A stretch of DNA of 64,000 nt, from the NCBI GenBank assembly GCA_022414725.1, contig CM039464.1, positions 42,974,462-43,038,461 on the forward strand. The letters are read 5' to 3'. A model generated the notes under the pieces. That model searched no databases, was not told where the DNA came from, and saw only the letters and a list, made by a program, of their open reading frames with translations. This DNA is from Microglena sp. YARC. Its lineage: Eukaryota; Chlorophyta; Chlorophyceae; Chlamydomonadales; Chlamydomonadaceae. This document shows positions 31,828 to 43,802 of this stretch, one piece after another. Numbering within the stretch: the stretch's first letter is position 1; each line of letters opens with the position of its first letter. Position numbers and translations under genes: made by a program.

Positions 31828-31932
31828 AATACAGAGATGAAGGGCAAAAATATGTACTCGCCTTTAGCTGATCTACCCATTGGGTTAAAGGGTCACCGGT
31901 AGGGCGTCCCACAAATTGCGTCTCCGACTGTA
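31828..31932 (+). ncRNA. candidate Fanzor guide RNA region at the right end
   Basis: In TnpB and Fanzor elements the guide RNA is usually made from the 3' end of the nuclease gene and the adjoining element end. The 105 bp between the stop and the right border are almost identical in copy C and deletion derivative D (13,467-13,571). They contain short inverted pairs such as ACCCATTGGGT and GGGCGTCCC. Conservation may simply reflect recent common origin. No RNA evidence is available. Confidence 0.3.
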
Positions 31933-32300
31933 CCCTTGAGCCCACAGAAACGAATCCACTCGTGAGTCAGAGATTCCAGGTGCTCCCGCACATATACGAA
32001 ACTTTGTCTAGATATCTTTTACAAGGGGCACTATTTAGTATTTTCTGTTCCGCTGACTGTAGCAGCGTAAGAACGTGCGAGGAACATCTCAATGGCCACC
32101 AAACCCTTAAGCCCACAGAAACGAATCCACTCGAGAGTCAGAGATTCCAGGTGCTCCCGCACATATACGAAACTTTGTCTAGATATCTTTTACAAGGGGC
32201 ACTATTTAGTATTTTCTGTTCCGCTGACTGTAGGACACACCACTGACTGTAGCAGCGTAAGAACGTGTGAGGAACATCTCAATGGCCACCAAACCCATGC
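31933..32300. repeat. tandem duplications of the RPB11 tail
   Basis: Units of about 170 bp starting CCCTTGAGCCCACAGAAACG repeat at 31,933 and 32,106, and the start recurs at 32,300 in the main gene. Each of the first two contains a family-3 TIR-like end (TTCCGCTGACTGTAG) and the AATGGCCACCAAACCC segment. They code on the minus strand for scraps of the RPB11 C terminus. Confidence 0.7.
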
Positions 32301-33325
32301 CCTTGAGCCCACAGAAACGAATCCACTCGAGAGTCAGAGATTCCAGGTGCTCCCGAACATACAACAGCCCCTCCAATAAGACATCCGAGTATGCCTCAGG
32401 GGCTTCGTCCTGCCTCGAGAGCTGCATCTTAAATGTTATGTCGTCCACAAGAGGGTGCCGCTTGAAGTAGCTGACGAAACTCACACGGGACTTGCCGCCG
32501 CGCCGAATCCAAAGGTCGCGCCACCCGGGACGGTCGAGTCCTCAAACGAGACGCGCTCGGCACCGACGTCTTCCGAGAGATCAATGATGGCTCGGACAAG
32601 GAAGCGGAACCCTAGAAAAACGAGGTAGTAAGGGGACAGGCTCGGGTTCACGCTCTCAACGAAAAATTCGAACTTGTCGGGAACCGAGTCGTCGTCCAAA
32701 ACAGGCTCCTTGTAACGAAAATAGCAAGAGCAGACTGGAGAATATCTCGCATGCTCCCGACCGGAGCCAAGCCTCGCAGTCGCCGTGATGTTCACAGCCT
32801 CACCGACGCCGCCACACATGATGTTGGGGCGCAAGACAGTAAGTAACACACACTGTCACCCGACCGCTGGTCAACAGGAAACAGACGCTTCAAACGCTCC
32901 GTCTGGAACGAGACGCCTGCCGCGTCACGAACTACAAAGTCTCCGCTCACCACATCCAACACCTCATTCCCGGTGTTCCGCACGGCCAAGGTGCATTGGT
33001 AGTCGCCAGGGCCGAAGTTCTCCAACTCGTTGGGAGTCAGACACAAAGGCACAAGCGACACACGGAGAGCCAACATCTCGTTGTGCATCACGGACGTGTT
33101 CTCAAGTACGCGCACACCACCACCACCGCCCCCAGGAGGAACCAAAGTGTCGAACGCCGCGGTCTCCACACAAGCGATGATTGCACAACGCAACGAATTC
33201 ACGATGCACAAGTCGACGCCAGAAACTGAGAAGGACCCTCCGATGTTACCAGGTATGAAGTGATCCGTACCGACTGAGGGAGAAGGGATCACAGGAGCCA
33301 GAACGTCTCCTACACGAATCGACAT
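32206..33325 (-). pseudogene. fused RNA polymerase subunit RPB3-RPB11, frameshifted
   Basis: Starts at ATG 33,325. The RPB3/RpoA-like part shows SGVDLCIVNSLRCAII and VLENTSVMHNEMLALRVSLVPL, then LRPNIMCGG and GREHARYSPV. The RPB11-like part shows YFKRHPLVDDITFKMQLS and VLLEGLLYVREHLESL. RPB3 and RPB11 form the assembly platform of RNA polymerase, and giant viruses often fuse them. One shift lies in a short GT repeat near 32,845 and another in GGCGCGGCGGC near 32,495. The normally invariant LRR is LRC here, while a partial copy at 45,707 keeps LRR. The 3' end merges into tandem repeats. Confidence 0.75.
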
Positions 33326-33429
33326 TTCTAAAGCTACGACAGGAATAATACACAACAATATCTACATCATCGAAGAAAACATTTATACTCGGTTTCAAAA
33401 ACCAAATCGAAACAATCGCCAAGGAAACA

Positions 33430-33600
33430 ATGGGCGTTCCTGTCTCCCGGCGATTTTTTTGAATTTTCCAAGCAGAAGTTAGAGCCGTACAAACGACTCA
33501 CTCACTCGCCAACCAGAGATTTAGCTCTCCGCGGAATTGCGATTCCGACCAGACCAGGCTCCGAAACCAGTCAAAATACCTCCGGGAGGCAGGAACAAAT
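33430..33600. repeat. GGGCGTTCC-family MITE, worn copy
   Basis: Opens with ATGGGCGTTCCTGTCTCCCG and closes with CCTCCGGGAGGCAGGAACAA; the internal TTTTTTTGAATTTTC and TTTAGCTCTCCGCGGAATTG segments are shared with the clean copies at 55,249 and 58,347. Similar worn copies precede each transposase remnant of the ankyrin units. Confidence 0.6.
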
Positions 33601-33646
33601 GTACTGGTGCAAATTGTCTTTCTTACATTAAGGAATTCAAGTTTCA

Positions 33647-33886
33647 TCAAGTTTTGTAACCGATCTTGTCAATACAACAGATATTGTCTTCAGGAGATTG
33701 ACACAAAACATTCAAGGACACAGAAGTTACATCTTCAAAGTAGCCTGAAAAGTCAAAGTGCTGGCTCACATCGTGCGCATCAATAATAATTTTCAAAGCG
33801 TTTCCTGCCTCATAATCAAATATTTCTGCTACATCTGGAATTATTGGGCACATGCAGCGATATTTTCGCTTGAGCAAACTGAACAC
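33647..33886 (-). pseudogene. transposase C-terminal remnant, ankyrin unit 1
   Basis: Codes for VFSLLKRKYRCMCPIIPDVA and onward to CIDKIGYK, the last 75 residues of the mariner transposase, with a short insertion near 33,805. It sits just downstream of the ankyrin gene. Confidence 0.8.
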
Positions 33887-33955
33887 ATTTCTGAAAAGTT
33901 TGAGGAGAGTGGATAAATACTTGCTCTACGGTGGCAAGAAAGAAACGTGTCTTGC

Positions 33956-35585
33956 CTAACACAAGACCCAGCTGCTGTCAAGTTTCTCAATGGCCCTATA
34001 CTCAAGTCCAGCCACTGCTGGATCCATCAGCAACTTGCAGACACTTGCGTGACCTTCATTGGCAGCCTCCCCCAATGGCCCTATACTCAAGTCCAGCCAC
34101 TGCTGGATCCATCAGCAACTTGCAGACATCTGCGTGACCTTCATTGGCAGCCTCCCACAATGCCCAGCTGTCGCTAGAGTTCGCCCGGGCCCTATACACA
34201 AGTCCAGCCACCGCTGGATCCATCAGCAGCTTGCAGACATCTGCGTGACCTTCCTTTGCAGCCGCCACCAAGGCCCTGCTGTCGCTAGAGTTCGCCAGGG
34301 CCCTGAACTTGAGTCCAACCACCTCTGGATCCATCAGCAGCTTGCAGACATCTGCGTGACCTTCCTTTGCAGCCGCCCACAAGCCCCTGCTGTCGCTAAA
34401 GTTCGCCCGGGCCCTGAACTTGAGTCCAGCCACCGCTGGATCCATCAGCAGCTTGCAGACATCTGCGTGACCTTCCTTGGCAGCCGCCCCCAAGGCCCTG
34501 CTGTCGTTAGAGTTCGCCCGGGCCCTGAACTCAAGTCCAGCCCCCGCTGAATCCATGAGCAGCTTGCAGACATCTGCGTGACCTTCATAGGCAGCCTCAC
34601 TCAAGAACCAGCTGTTGACAGAGTTCGCCCGGGCCCTGAACTCAAGTCCAGCCACCGCTGGATCCATCAGCAGCTTGCAGACATCTGCGTGACCTTCCTT
34701 GGCAGCCGCCCCCAAGGCCCTGCTGTTGCTAGAGTTCGCCCGGGCCCTGAACTCAAGTCCAGCCACCGCTGGATCCATGAGCAGCTTGCAGACATCTGCG
34801 TGACCTTCATAGGCAGCCTCACTCAAGAACCAGCTGTTGACAGAGTTCGCCCGGGCCCAGAACTCAAGTCCAGCCACCGCTGGATCCATCAGCAGCTTGC
34901 AGACATCTGCGTGACCTTCCTTTGCAGCCGCCCCCAAGGCCCAGCTGTTGTTAGAGTTCGCCCTGGCCCTGAACTCAAGTCCAGCCACCGCTGGATCCAT
35001 GAGCAGCTTGCAGACATCTGCGTGACCTTCATTGGCAGCCTCACACAAGGCCCAGCTGTCGCTAGTGTTCGCCAGGGCCCTGAACTCAAGTCCAGCCACT
35101 GCTGGATCCATCAGCAGCTTGCAGACATCTGCGTGACCTTCATTGGCAGCCGCCCACGATGCCCAGCTGTCGCCAGAGTTCGCCCTGGCCCTGAACTCAA
35201 GTCCAGCCACCGCTGGATCCATCAGCAGCTTGCAGACATCTGCATGACCTTCCTTGGCAGCCACATGGAGAAGCTTGTTTTCATTTTGGTTCGCCCTCAA
35301 TTGTAGGTCCCCTTTAACCTGTACAAGAGGATTGGACACCAAGCATACTGCTAGAAGGTCGGCGCGCCCCCCTTTCGCCATCATCTCTCCAACTCGCTGT
35401 GGTGGTTGGATCAGTCCGGTAAGGGGCCATCCAGAAAATCTGTTGTGCAGAGTTTTACACACTAATACAATCTTGGGGTTGGAAGAGAATAGGGCAATAC
35501 GATCAAGAATGTCATGGGGAAACGATAGGAATAACGATGATCGCGTGTGCGAATGCATGTTCGATGAACATGTGTGTACATGCAT
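33956..35585 (-). pseudogene. F-box plus ankyrin-type repeat protein 1
   Basis: From ATG 35,585 (or 35,558): an F-box (FPHDILDRIALFSSN...VCKTLHNRF), a linker ending NQNENKLLHVAA, then about 11 repeats of 37 residues. The repeat consensus has KEGHADVCKLLMDP in its second half. Ankyrin repeats are usually 33 residues, so this is a longer variant. A shift in the last repeat gives a TGA at 34,056; the natural end would be the TAG near 33,956. Unit 5 shares the same lesion, so it predates that duplication. Likely role: substrate adaptor of an SCF ubiquitin ligase. Upstream TATTTATTTATACC and GGGTTTATAGGGTTTATCCC may form the promoter. Confidence 0.75.
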
Positions 35586-35689
35586 GCAAGCGCACAGGAT
35601 GGTATAAATAAATAGTGAGTTGGGATAAACCCTATAAACCCTTGGTTGCACTTGCCTGCCTGGCGGTAGCTGTAGCGGTAGCGGTAGCG

Positions 35690-35945
35690 GTATCTGCAAG
35701 CGGTACAGAATGGGATTACGGCGGATTTTTTGTACTGAATTTAGAGCCTCATGAACGACTTGTACAGGCGGTTTCAAGATGGCTTTCGAAGCCCAACACT
35801 CATCTTCGATCGCTTCAACACAAAGATAGTTTTCTACACAAGCGATGATCGCACGACCCTCCGTCATATCCGATATTACCAGGTATGAAGCGATCCGTAC
35901 AGACTGAGGGAGAAGGGATCACAGGAGCCAGAACGTCTCCTACAC
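35690..35945 (-). pseudogene. spacer with RPB3 and DUF3431 scraps
   Basis: Holds a stretch coding for ENYL.VEAIEDECWASKAI (the C terminus of the DUF3431 protein at 53,974) joined to RAIIACV and IPSPSV.TD scraps of the RPB3 N terminus. The same chimera recurs at 38,850-39,080, 45,707-45,949 and 47,740-47,955, so it was copied with the ankyrin unit. Confidence 0.7.
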
Positions 35946-36084
35946 TAGATTTAGCTCTCCGCGGAATTGCGATTCCGACCAGACCGGGCTCCGAAACCAG
36001 TCAAAATACCTCCGGGAGGAAGGAACAAATGTACTGGTGCAAATTGTCTTTCTTACATTAAGGAATTCAAGTTTCATCAACTTT

Positions 36085-36247
36085 GTAACCGATCTTGTCA
36101 ATACAACAGATATTGTCTTCAGGAGATTGACACAAAACGTGAGCATCAATAATCATTTTCAAAGAGTTCCTGCCTCATAATCAAATATTTCTGCTACATC
36201 TGGAATTATTGGGTACACGCAGCGATATTTTCGCTTGAGCAAACTAA
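36085..36247 (-). pseudogene. transposase C-terminal remnant, ankyrin unit 2
   Basis: Shorter version of the remnant at 33,647, lacking about 75 bp in the middle. The same deletion is shared by units 3 and 6. Confidence 0.75.
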
Positions 36248-36290
36248 ACACATTGCTGAAAAGTTTGAAGAGAGTGGATAAATACTTGCT

Positions 36291-38711
36291 CTACGGTGGC
36301 AAGACCCAGCTGCTGTCAAGATTCACAATGGCCCTGTACTCGGGGCCAGCCGCCTCTGGATCCATCAAAAGCGAGCAGACATCGGCGTGACCGGCCTTTG
36401 CAGCCGCCCCCAATGCCCTGCTGTTGACAGAGTTCGCCCGGGCCCTGAACTCAATTCCAGCTACCTCTGGATCCATCAGCAGCTTGCAGACATCGGCGTG
36501 ACCTTCCTTTGCAGCCTCACACAAGGCCCAGCTGTCGCTAGCGTTCGCCCGGGCCCTATACCCAAGTCCAGCCACCTCTGAATCCATGAGCAGCTTGCAG
36601 ACATCTGCGTGACCTTCCTTTGCAGCCGCCCACAAGGCCCTGCTGTCTCTAGAATTCGCCAGGGCCCTGAACTCAAGTCCAGCCACCGCTTGATCCATCA
36701 GCAGCTTGCAGACATCGGCGTGACCGGCCTTGGCAGACGCCCACAAGGCCATTCTGTTGATATTGTTCGCCCTGCCCCTGTACTCAAGTCCAGCCACCTC
36801 TGGATCCATCAGCAGCTTGCAGACATCTGCGTGACCTTCCTTTGCAGCCGCCCACAAGGCCCTGCTGTCGTTAGAGTTCGCCAGGGCCCTGAACTCAAGT
36901 CCAGCCACCGATGGATCCATGAGCAGCTTGCAGACATCTGCGTGACCTTCTTTGGCAGCCTACCCCAAGGCCCTGCTGTCGCTAGAGTTCGCCCGGGCCC
37001 TATACTCAAGTCCAGCCACCTCTGGATCCATGAGCAGCTTGCAGACATCTGCGTGACATTCTTTGGCAGCCGCCCACAAGACCCAGCTGTCGCTAGTGTT
37101 CGCCCGGGCCCTATACTCAAGTCCAGCCACCTCTGGATCCATCAGCAGCTTGCAGACATCTGCGTGACCTTCCTTGGCAGCCGCCCCCAAGGCCCTGCTG
37201 TCGCTAGAGTTCGCCCTGGCCCTGAACTCAAGTCCAGCCACCTCTGGATCCATCAGCAGCTTGCAGACATCTGCGTGACCTTCTTTTGCAGCCTCACACA
37301 ATGCCCTGCTGTCTCTAGAGTTCGCCAGGGCCCTGAACTCAAGTCCAGCCACCTCTGGATCCATCAGCAACTTGCAGACATCTGCGTGACCTGCCTTGGC
37401 AGCCGCCCACAAGACCCAGCTGTCGCTAGTGTTCGCCCAGACCCTATACTCAAGTCCAGCCACCTCTAGATCCATCAGCAGCTTGCAGACATCTGCGTGA
37501 CCTGCCTGGGCAGCCAGCCACAATGCCCAGGTGTAGCTAGAGTTCGCCAGGGCCCTGAACTCAAGTCCAGCCACCTCTGGATCCATCAGCAGCTTGCAGA
37601 CATCTGAGTGACCTGCCTTGGCCGCCGCCCACAAGGCCCTGCTGTCTCTAGAGTTCGCCCGGGCCCTATACTCAAGTCCAGCCACCTCTGGATCCATCAG
37701 CAGCTTGCAGACATCTGCGTGACCTTCCTTTGCAGCCGCCCACAAGGCCCTGTTGTCGCTAGAGTTCGCCCGGGCCCTGAACTCAAGTCCAGCCACCGCT
37801 GGATCCATCAGCAGCTTGCAGACATCTGCGTGACCTTCCTTTGCAGCCTCACGCAAGGCCCAGCTGTCGCTAGAGTTCGCCAGGGCCCTGAACTCAATTC
37901 CAGCCACCGCTGGATCCATCAGCAGCTTGCAGACATCTGCGTGACTTGCCTTGGCAGCCAGCCACAATGCCCAGCTGTGAATAGAGTTCGCCCTGGCCCT
38001 GAACTGAACTCCAGCCACCTCTGGATCCATCAGCAGCTTGCAGACATCTGCGTGACCTTCCTTGGTAGCCACCCACAATGCCCAGCTGTCGCTAGAGTTC
38101 GCCCAGGCCCTATACTCAAGTCCAGCCACCGCTGGATCCATCAGCAGCTTGCAGACATCTGCGTGACCTTCCTTTGCAGCCGCCCCCAAGGCCCGGCTGG
38201 CGCTAGAGTTCGCCCGGGCCCTGAACTCAAGTCCAGCCACCTCTGGATCCATCAGCAGCTTGCATACATCTGCGTGACCTTCCTTTGCAGCCACCCCCAA
38301 GGCCCTGCTGTCTCTAGAGTTCGCCAGGGCTCTGAACTCAAGTCCAGCCACCTCTGGATCCATGAGCAGCTTGCAGACATCTGCGTGACCTTCCTTGGCA
38401 GCCACATAGAGAAGCTTGTTTTCATTTTGGTTCGCCCTCAATTGTAGGGCCCCCTTAACCTGTACAAGAGGATTGGACACCAAGCATACTGCTAGAAGGT
38501 CGGCGCGCCCCCCTTTCGCCATCATCTCTCCAACTCGCTGTGGTGGTTGGATCAGTCCGGTAAGGGGCCATCCAGAAAATCTGTTGTGCAGAGTTGTACA
38601 CACTAATACAATCTTGGGGTTGGAAGAGAATAGGGCAATACGATCAAGAATGTCATGGGGAAACGTTAGGAATAACGATGATCGCGTGTGCGAATGCATT
38701 TCGATGAACAT
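36291..38711 (-). pseudogene. F-box plus ankyrin-type repeat protein 2
   Basis: From ATG 38,711: F-box, linker, then about 19 repeats of 37 residues, ending LDSSWVLPP and TAG at 36,291. One in-frame TAG at 36,960-36,962 interrupts it. The equivalent codon in unit 3 is TCG (Ser), so this is a point mutation, not a frameshift. Without it the frame is open over more than 800 codons. Role as for unit 1. Confidence 0.8.
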
Positions 38712-38849
38712 GTGTGTACATGCATGCAAGCGCACAGGATGGTATAAATAAATAGTGAGTTGGGATAAACCCTATAAACCCTTGGTTGCACTTGCCTGGC
38801 GGTAGCTGTAGCGGTAGCGGTAGCGGTATCTGCAAGCGGTACAGAATGG

Positions 38850-39080
38850 GATTACGGCGGATTTTTTGTACTGAATTTAGAGCCTCATGAACGACTTGTA
38901 CAGGCGGTTTCAAGATGGCTTTCGAAGCCCAACACTCATCTTCGATCGCTTCAACACAAAGATAGTTTTCTACACAAGCGATGATCGCACGACCCTCCGT
39001 CATATCCGATATTACCAGGTATGAAGCGATCCGTACAGACTGAGGGAGAAGGGATCACAGGAGCCAGAACGTCTCCTACA
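38850..39080 (-). pseudogene. spacer with RPB3 and DUF3431 scraps
   Basis: Almost identical to 35,690-35,945. It lies upstream of ankyrin gene 2 and is followed by a worn GGGCGTTCC-family MITE. Confidence 0.7.
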
Positions 39081-39225
39081 CTAGATTTAGCTCTCCGCGG
39101 AATTGCGATTCCGACCAGACCGGGCTCCGAAACCAGTCAAAATACCTCCGGGAGGAAGGAACAAATGTACTGGTGCAAATTGTCTTTCTTACATTAAGGA
39201 ATTCAAGTTTCATCAAGTTTTGTAA

Positions 39226-39388
39226 CCGATCTTGTCAATACAACAGATATTGTCTTCAGGAGATTGACACAAAACGTGAGCATCAATAATCATTTTTCAA
39301 AGAGTTCCTGCCTCATAATCAAATATTTCTGCTACATCTGGAATTATTGGGTACACGCAGCGATATTTTCGCTTGAGCAAACTGAACA
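39226..39388 (-). pseudogene. transposase C-terminal remnant, ankyrin unit 3
   Basis: Same deleted form as unit 2, with one extra T in a run. Confidence 0.75.
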
Positions 39389-39428
39389 CATTGCTGAAAA
39401 GTTTGAGGAGAGTGGATAAATACTTGCT

Positions 39429-42400
39429 CTACGGTGGCAAGACCCAGCTGCTGTCAAGATTCACAATGGCCCTGTACTCGGGGCCAACCGCCTCTGGATC
39501 CATCAAAAGCGAGCAGACATCGGCGTGACCGGCCTTTGCAGCCGCCCCCAATGCCCTGCTGTTGACAGAGTTCGCCCGGGCCCTGAACTCAATTCCAGCT
39601 ACCTCTGGATCCATCAGCAGCTTGCAGACATCTGCGTGACCTTCCTTTGCAGCCTCACACAAGGCCCAGCTGTCGCTAGCGTTCGCCCGGGCCCTATACA
39701 CAAGTCCAGCCACCGCTGGATCCATCAGCAGCTTGCAGACATATGCGTGACCTTCCTTTGCAGCCGCCCCCAAGGCCCTGCTGTCGCTAGAGTTCGCCCT
39801 GGCCCTGTACTTGAGTCCAGCCACCTCTGGATCCATCAGCAGCTTGCAGACATCTGCGTGACCTTCATTTGCAGCCTCACACAAGGCCCTGCTGTCACTA
39901 TAGTTCGCCAGGGCCCTGTACTCGGGGCCAGCCGCCTCTGGATCCATCAAAAGCAAGCAGACATCGGCGTGACCTTCCTTCGCAGCCGCCCACAAGGCCC
40001 GGCTGTCGCTTGAGTTCGCCCGGGCCCTATACTCAAGTCCAGCCACCTCTGAATCCATGAGCAGCTTGCAGACATCTGCGTGACCTTCCTTTGCAGCCGC
40101 CCACAAGGCCCTGCTGTCTCTAGAATTCGCCAGGGCCCTGAACTCAAGTCCAGCCACCGCTGGATCCATCAGCAGCTTGCAGACATCGGCGTGACCGGCC
40201 TTGGCAGACGCCCACAAGGCCATGCTGTTGATATTGTTCGCTCTGCCCCTGTACTCAAGTCCAGCCACCTCTGGATCCATCAGCAGCTTGCAGACATCTG
40301 CGTGACCTTCCTTTGCAGCCGCCCACAAGGCCCTGCTGTCGTTAGAGTTCGCCAGGGCCCTGAACTCAAGTCCAGCCACCGATGGATCCATGAGCAGCTT
40401 GCAGACATCTGCGTGACCTTCTTTGGCAGCCGACCCCAAGGCCCTGCTGTCGCTAGAGTTCGCCCGGGCCCTATACTCAAGTCCAGCCACCTCTGGATCC
40501 ATGAGCAGCTTGCAGACATCTGCGTGACCTTCCTTGGCAGCCGCCCACAAGACCCAGCTGTCGCTAGTGTTCGCCCGGGCCCTATACTCAAGTCCAGCCA
40601 CCTCTGGATCCATCAGCAGCTTGCAGACATCTGCGTGACCTTCCTTTGCAGCCGCCCCCAAGGCCCTGCTGTCGTTAGAGTTCGCCCTGGCCCTAAACTC
40701 AAGTCCAGCCACCTCTGGATCCATCAGAAGCTTGCAGACATCTGCGAGACCTTCTTTGGCAGCCGTCCCCAAGGCCCTGCTGTCGCTATAGTTTGCCAGG
40801 GCCCTATACTCAAGTCCAGCCACCGCTGGATCCATGAGCAGTTTGCATACATCTGCGTGACCTTCTTTTGCAGCCTCACACAATGCCCTGCTGTCGGTAG
40901 AGTTCGCCAGGGCCCTGAACTCAATTCCAGCCACTTCTGGATCCATCAGCAACTTGCAGACATCTGCGTGACCTGCCTTGGCAGCCGCCCACAAGACCCA
41001 GCTGTCGCTAGTGTTCGCCCGGACCCTATACTCAAGTCCAGCCACCTCTGGATCCATCAGCAGCTTGCAGACATCTGCGTGACCTGCCTTGGCAGCCAGC
41101 CACAATGCCCAGGTGTAGCTAGAGTTCGCCAGGGCCCTGAACTCAAGTCCAGCCACCTCTGGATCCATCAGCAGCTTGCAGACATCTGCGTGACCTGCCT
41201 TGGCCGCCGCCCACAAGGCCCTGCTGTCGCTAGAGTTCGCCCAGGCCCTATACTCAAGTCCAGCCACCTCTGGATCCATCAGCAGCTTGCAGACATCTGC
41301 GTGACCTGCCTTGGCCGCCGCCCACAAGGCCCTGTTGTTGCTAGAGTTCGCCCGGGCCCTGAACTCAAGTCCAGCCACCGCTGGATCCATCAGCAGCTTG
41401 CAGACATCTGCGTGACCTTCCTTTGCAGCCTCACGCAAGGCCCAGCTGTCGCTAGAGTTTGAAAGGGCCCTGAACTCAATTCCAGCCACCGCTGGATCCA
41501 TCAGCAGCTTGCAGACATCTGCGTGACCTGCCTTGGCAGCCAGCCACAATGCCCAGCTGTCGATAGAGTTCGCCCTGGCCCTGAACTGAACTCCAGCCAC
41601 CTCTGGATCCATCAGCAGCTTGCAGACATCTGCGTGACCTTCCTTGGTAGCCACCCACAATGCCCTGCTGTCGGTAGAGTTCGCCAGGGCCCTGAACTCA
41701 ATTCCAGCCACTTCTGGATCCATCAGCAACTTGCAGACATCTGCGTGACCTGCCTTGGCAGCCGCCCACAAGACCCAGCTGTCGCTAGTGTTCGCCCGGA
41801 CCCTATACTCAAGTCCAGCCACCTCTGGATCCATCAGCAGCTTGCAGACATCTGCGTGACCTGCCTTGGCAGCCAGCCACAATGCCCAGGTGTAGCTAGA
41901 GTTCGCCAGGGCCCTGAACTCAAGTCCAGCCACCTCTGGATCCATGAGCAGCTTGCAGACATCTGAGTGACCTGCCTTGGCCGCCGCCCACAAGGCCCTG
42001 CTGTCGCTAGAGTTCGCCCAGGCCCTATACTCAAGTCCAGCCACCTCTGGATCCATCAGCAGCTTGCAGACATCTGCGTGACCTGCCTTGGCCGCCGCCC
42101 ACAAGGCCCTGTTGTTGCTAGAGTTCGCCCGGGCCCTGAACTCAAGTCCAGCCACCGCTGGATCCATCAGCAGCTTGCAGACATCTGCGTGACCTTCCTT
42201 TGCAGCCTCACGCAAGGCCCAGCTGTCGCTATAGTTTGAAAGGGCCCTGAACTCAATTCCAGCCACCGCTGGATCCATCAGCAGCTTGCAGACATCTGCG
42301 TGACCTGCCTTGGCAGCCAGCCACAATGCCCAGCTGTCGATAGAGTTCGCCCTGGCCCTGAACTGAACTCCAGCCACCTCTGGATCCATCAGCAGCTTGC

Positions 42401-43060
42401 AGACATCTGCGTGACCTTCCTTGGTAGCCACCCACAATGCCCAGCTGTTGCTAGAGTTCGCCCGGGCCCTATACTCAAGTCCAGCCACCGCTGGATCCAT
42501 CAGCAGCTTGCAGACATCTGCGTGACCTTCCTTTGCAGCCGCCCCCAAGGCCCGGCTGGCGCTAGAGTTCGCCCGGGCCCTGAACTCAAGTCCAGCCACC
42601 TCTGGATCCATCAGCAGCTTGCATACATCTGAGTGACCTTCCTTTGCAGCCACCCCCAAGGCCCTGCTGTCTCTAGAGTTCGCCAGGGCTCTGAACTCAA
42701 GTCCAGCCACCTCTGGATCCATCAGCAGCTTGCAGACATCTGCGTGACCTTCCTTGGCAGCCACATAGAGAAGCTTGTTTTCATTTTGGTTCGCCCTCAA
42801 TTGTGAGCCCCCTTAACCTGTACAAGAGGATTGGACACCAAGCATACTGCTAGAAGGTTGGCGCGCCCCCCTTTCGCCATCATCTCTCCAACTCGCTGTG
42901 GTGGTTGGATCAGTCCGGTAAGGGGCCATCCAGAAAATCTGTTGTGCAGAGTTTTACACACTAATACAATCTTGGGGTTGGAAGAGAATAGGGCAATACG
43001 ATCAAGAATGTCATGGGGAAACGTTAGGAATGGAAACGATGATCGCGTGTGTGACTGCAT
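39429..43060 (-). pseudogene. F-box plus ankyrin-type repeat protein 3
   Basis: The F-box part (ATG 43,060 to about 42,797) and the repeat part (42,800 to 39,429, about 30 repeats) are in different frames. One small indel separates them: GTGAGCCCCC here against GTAGGGCCCCC in the paralogues. A block of seven repeats (777 bp) occurs twice in tandem (about 40,870-41,650 and 41,650-42,430), showing recent expansion by unequal exchange. The repeat part is otherwise open for more than 1,100 codons. Confidence 0.8.
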
Positions 43061-43527
43061 GTTCGATGTACATGCATGCAAGCGCACAGGATGGTATAAA
43101 TAAAATCAGACTAGAAGCGTTGACAATTTTATGCACAAGATGGTATAAATAAATAATGAGTTGGGTTAAACTCTATAAACCCTATAAACCCTATAAACCC
43201 TTGGTTGCACTTGCCTGGCATGCAAGCGGCAAGCGGCAAGCGGCACTTGCCTGGCATGCAAGCGGCACTTGCCTGGCGGTATCTGCAAGCGGTATAGAAT
43301 GGGTGTTCCTGCCTCCCGGCGATTTTTTTGAATTTTCAAAGCAGAAGTTAGAGCCGTACGAACGACTCACTCGCCAACCAGAGATTTAGCTCTCCGCAGA
43401 ATTGCGATTCCGACCAGACCAGGCTCCGAAACCAGTCAAAATCCCTCCGGGAGGCAAGAACAAATGTACTGGTGCAAATTGTCTTTCTTTCTTACATTAA
43501 GGAATTCAAGTTTCATCAAGTTTTGTA

Positions 43528-43748
43528 ACCGATATTTTCAATACAACAGATATTGTCTTCAGGAGATTGACACAAAACATTCAAGGACTGTAAAGACACA
43601 GAAGTTACATCTTCAAAGTAGCCTGAAAAGTCAAAGTGCTGGCTCACATCGTGTGCATCAATAATCATTTTCAAAGAGTTCCTGCCTCATAATCAAATAT
43701 TTCTGCTACATCTGGAATTATTGGGTACACGCAGCGATATTTTCGCTT
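43528..43748 (-). pseudogene. transposase C-terminal remnant, ankyrin unit 4
   Basis: Longer remnant, like units 1 and 5, but worn. The spacer 43,090-43,330 upstream of gene 3 lacks the RPB3/DUF3431 scraps. It carries short direct repeats (GCAAGCGGC, CTATAAACC) and a worn MITE. Confidence 0.7.
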
Positions 43749-43802
43749 GAGCAAACTGAAAACATTTCTGAAAAGTTGAAGGAGAGTGGATAAATACTTG
43801 CT

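Larger units (their letters stand above)
28658..31932. mobile_element. full-length mariner/Fanzor element, copy C
   Basis: Left end TACAGCTAGGGACATTTG at 28,658. Right end is the reverse complement of TACAGTCGGAGACGCAATTT, ending at 31,932. Length 3,275 bp with TA at both borders, inserted in a copy of the RPB11 tail. It carries a leftward transposase and a rightward Fanzor that diverge from a shared 80-bp region. Fanzor homologues riding in mariner elements are known in eukaryotes and giant viruses. Confidence 0.9.
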
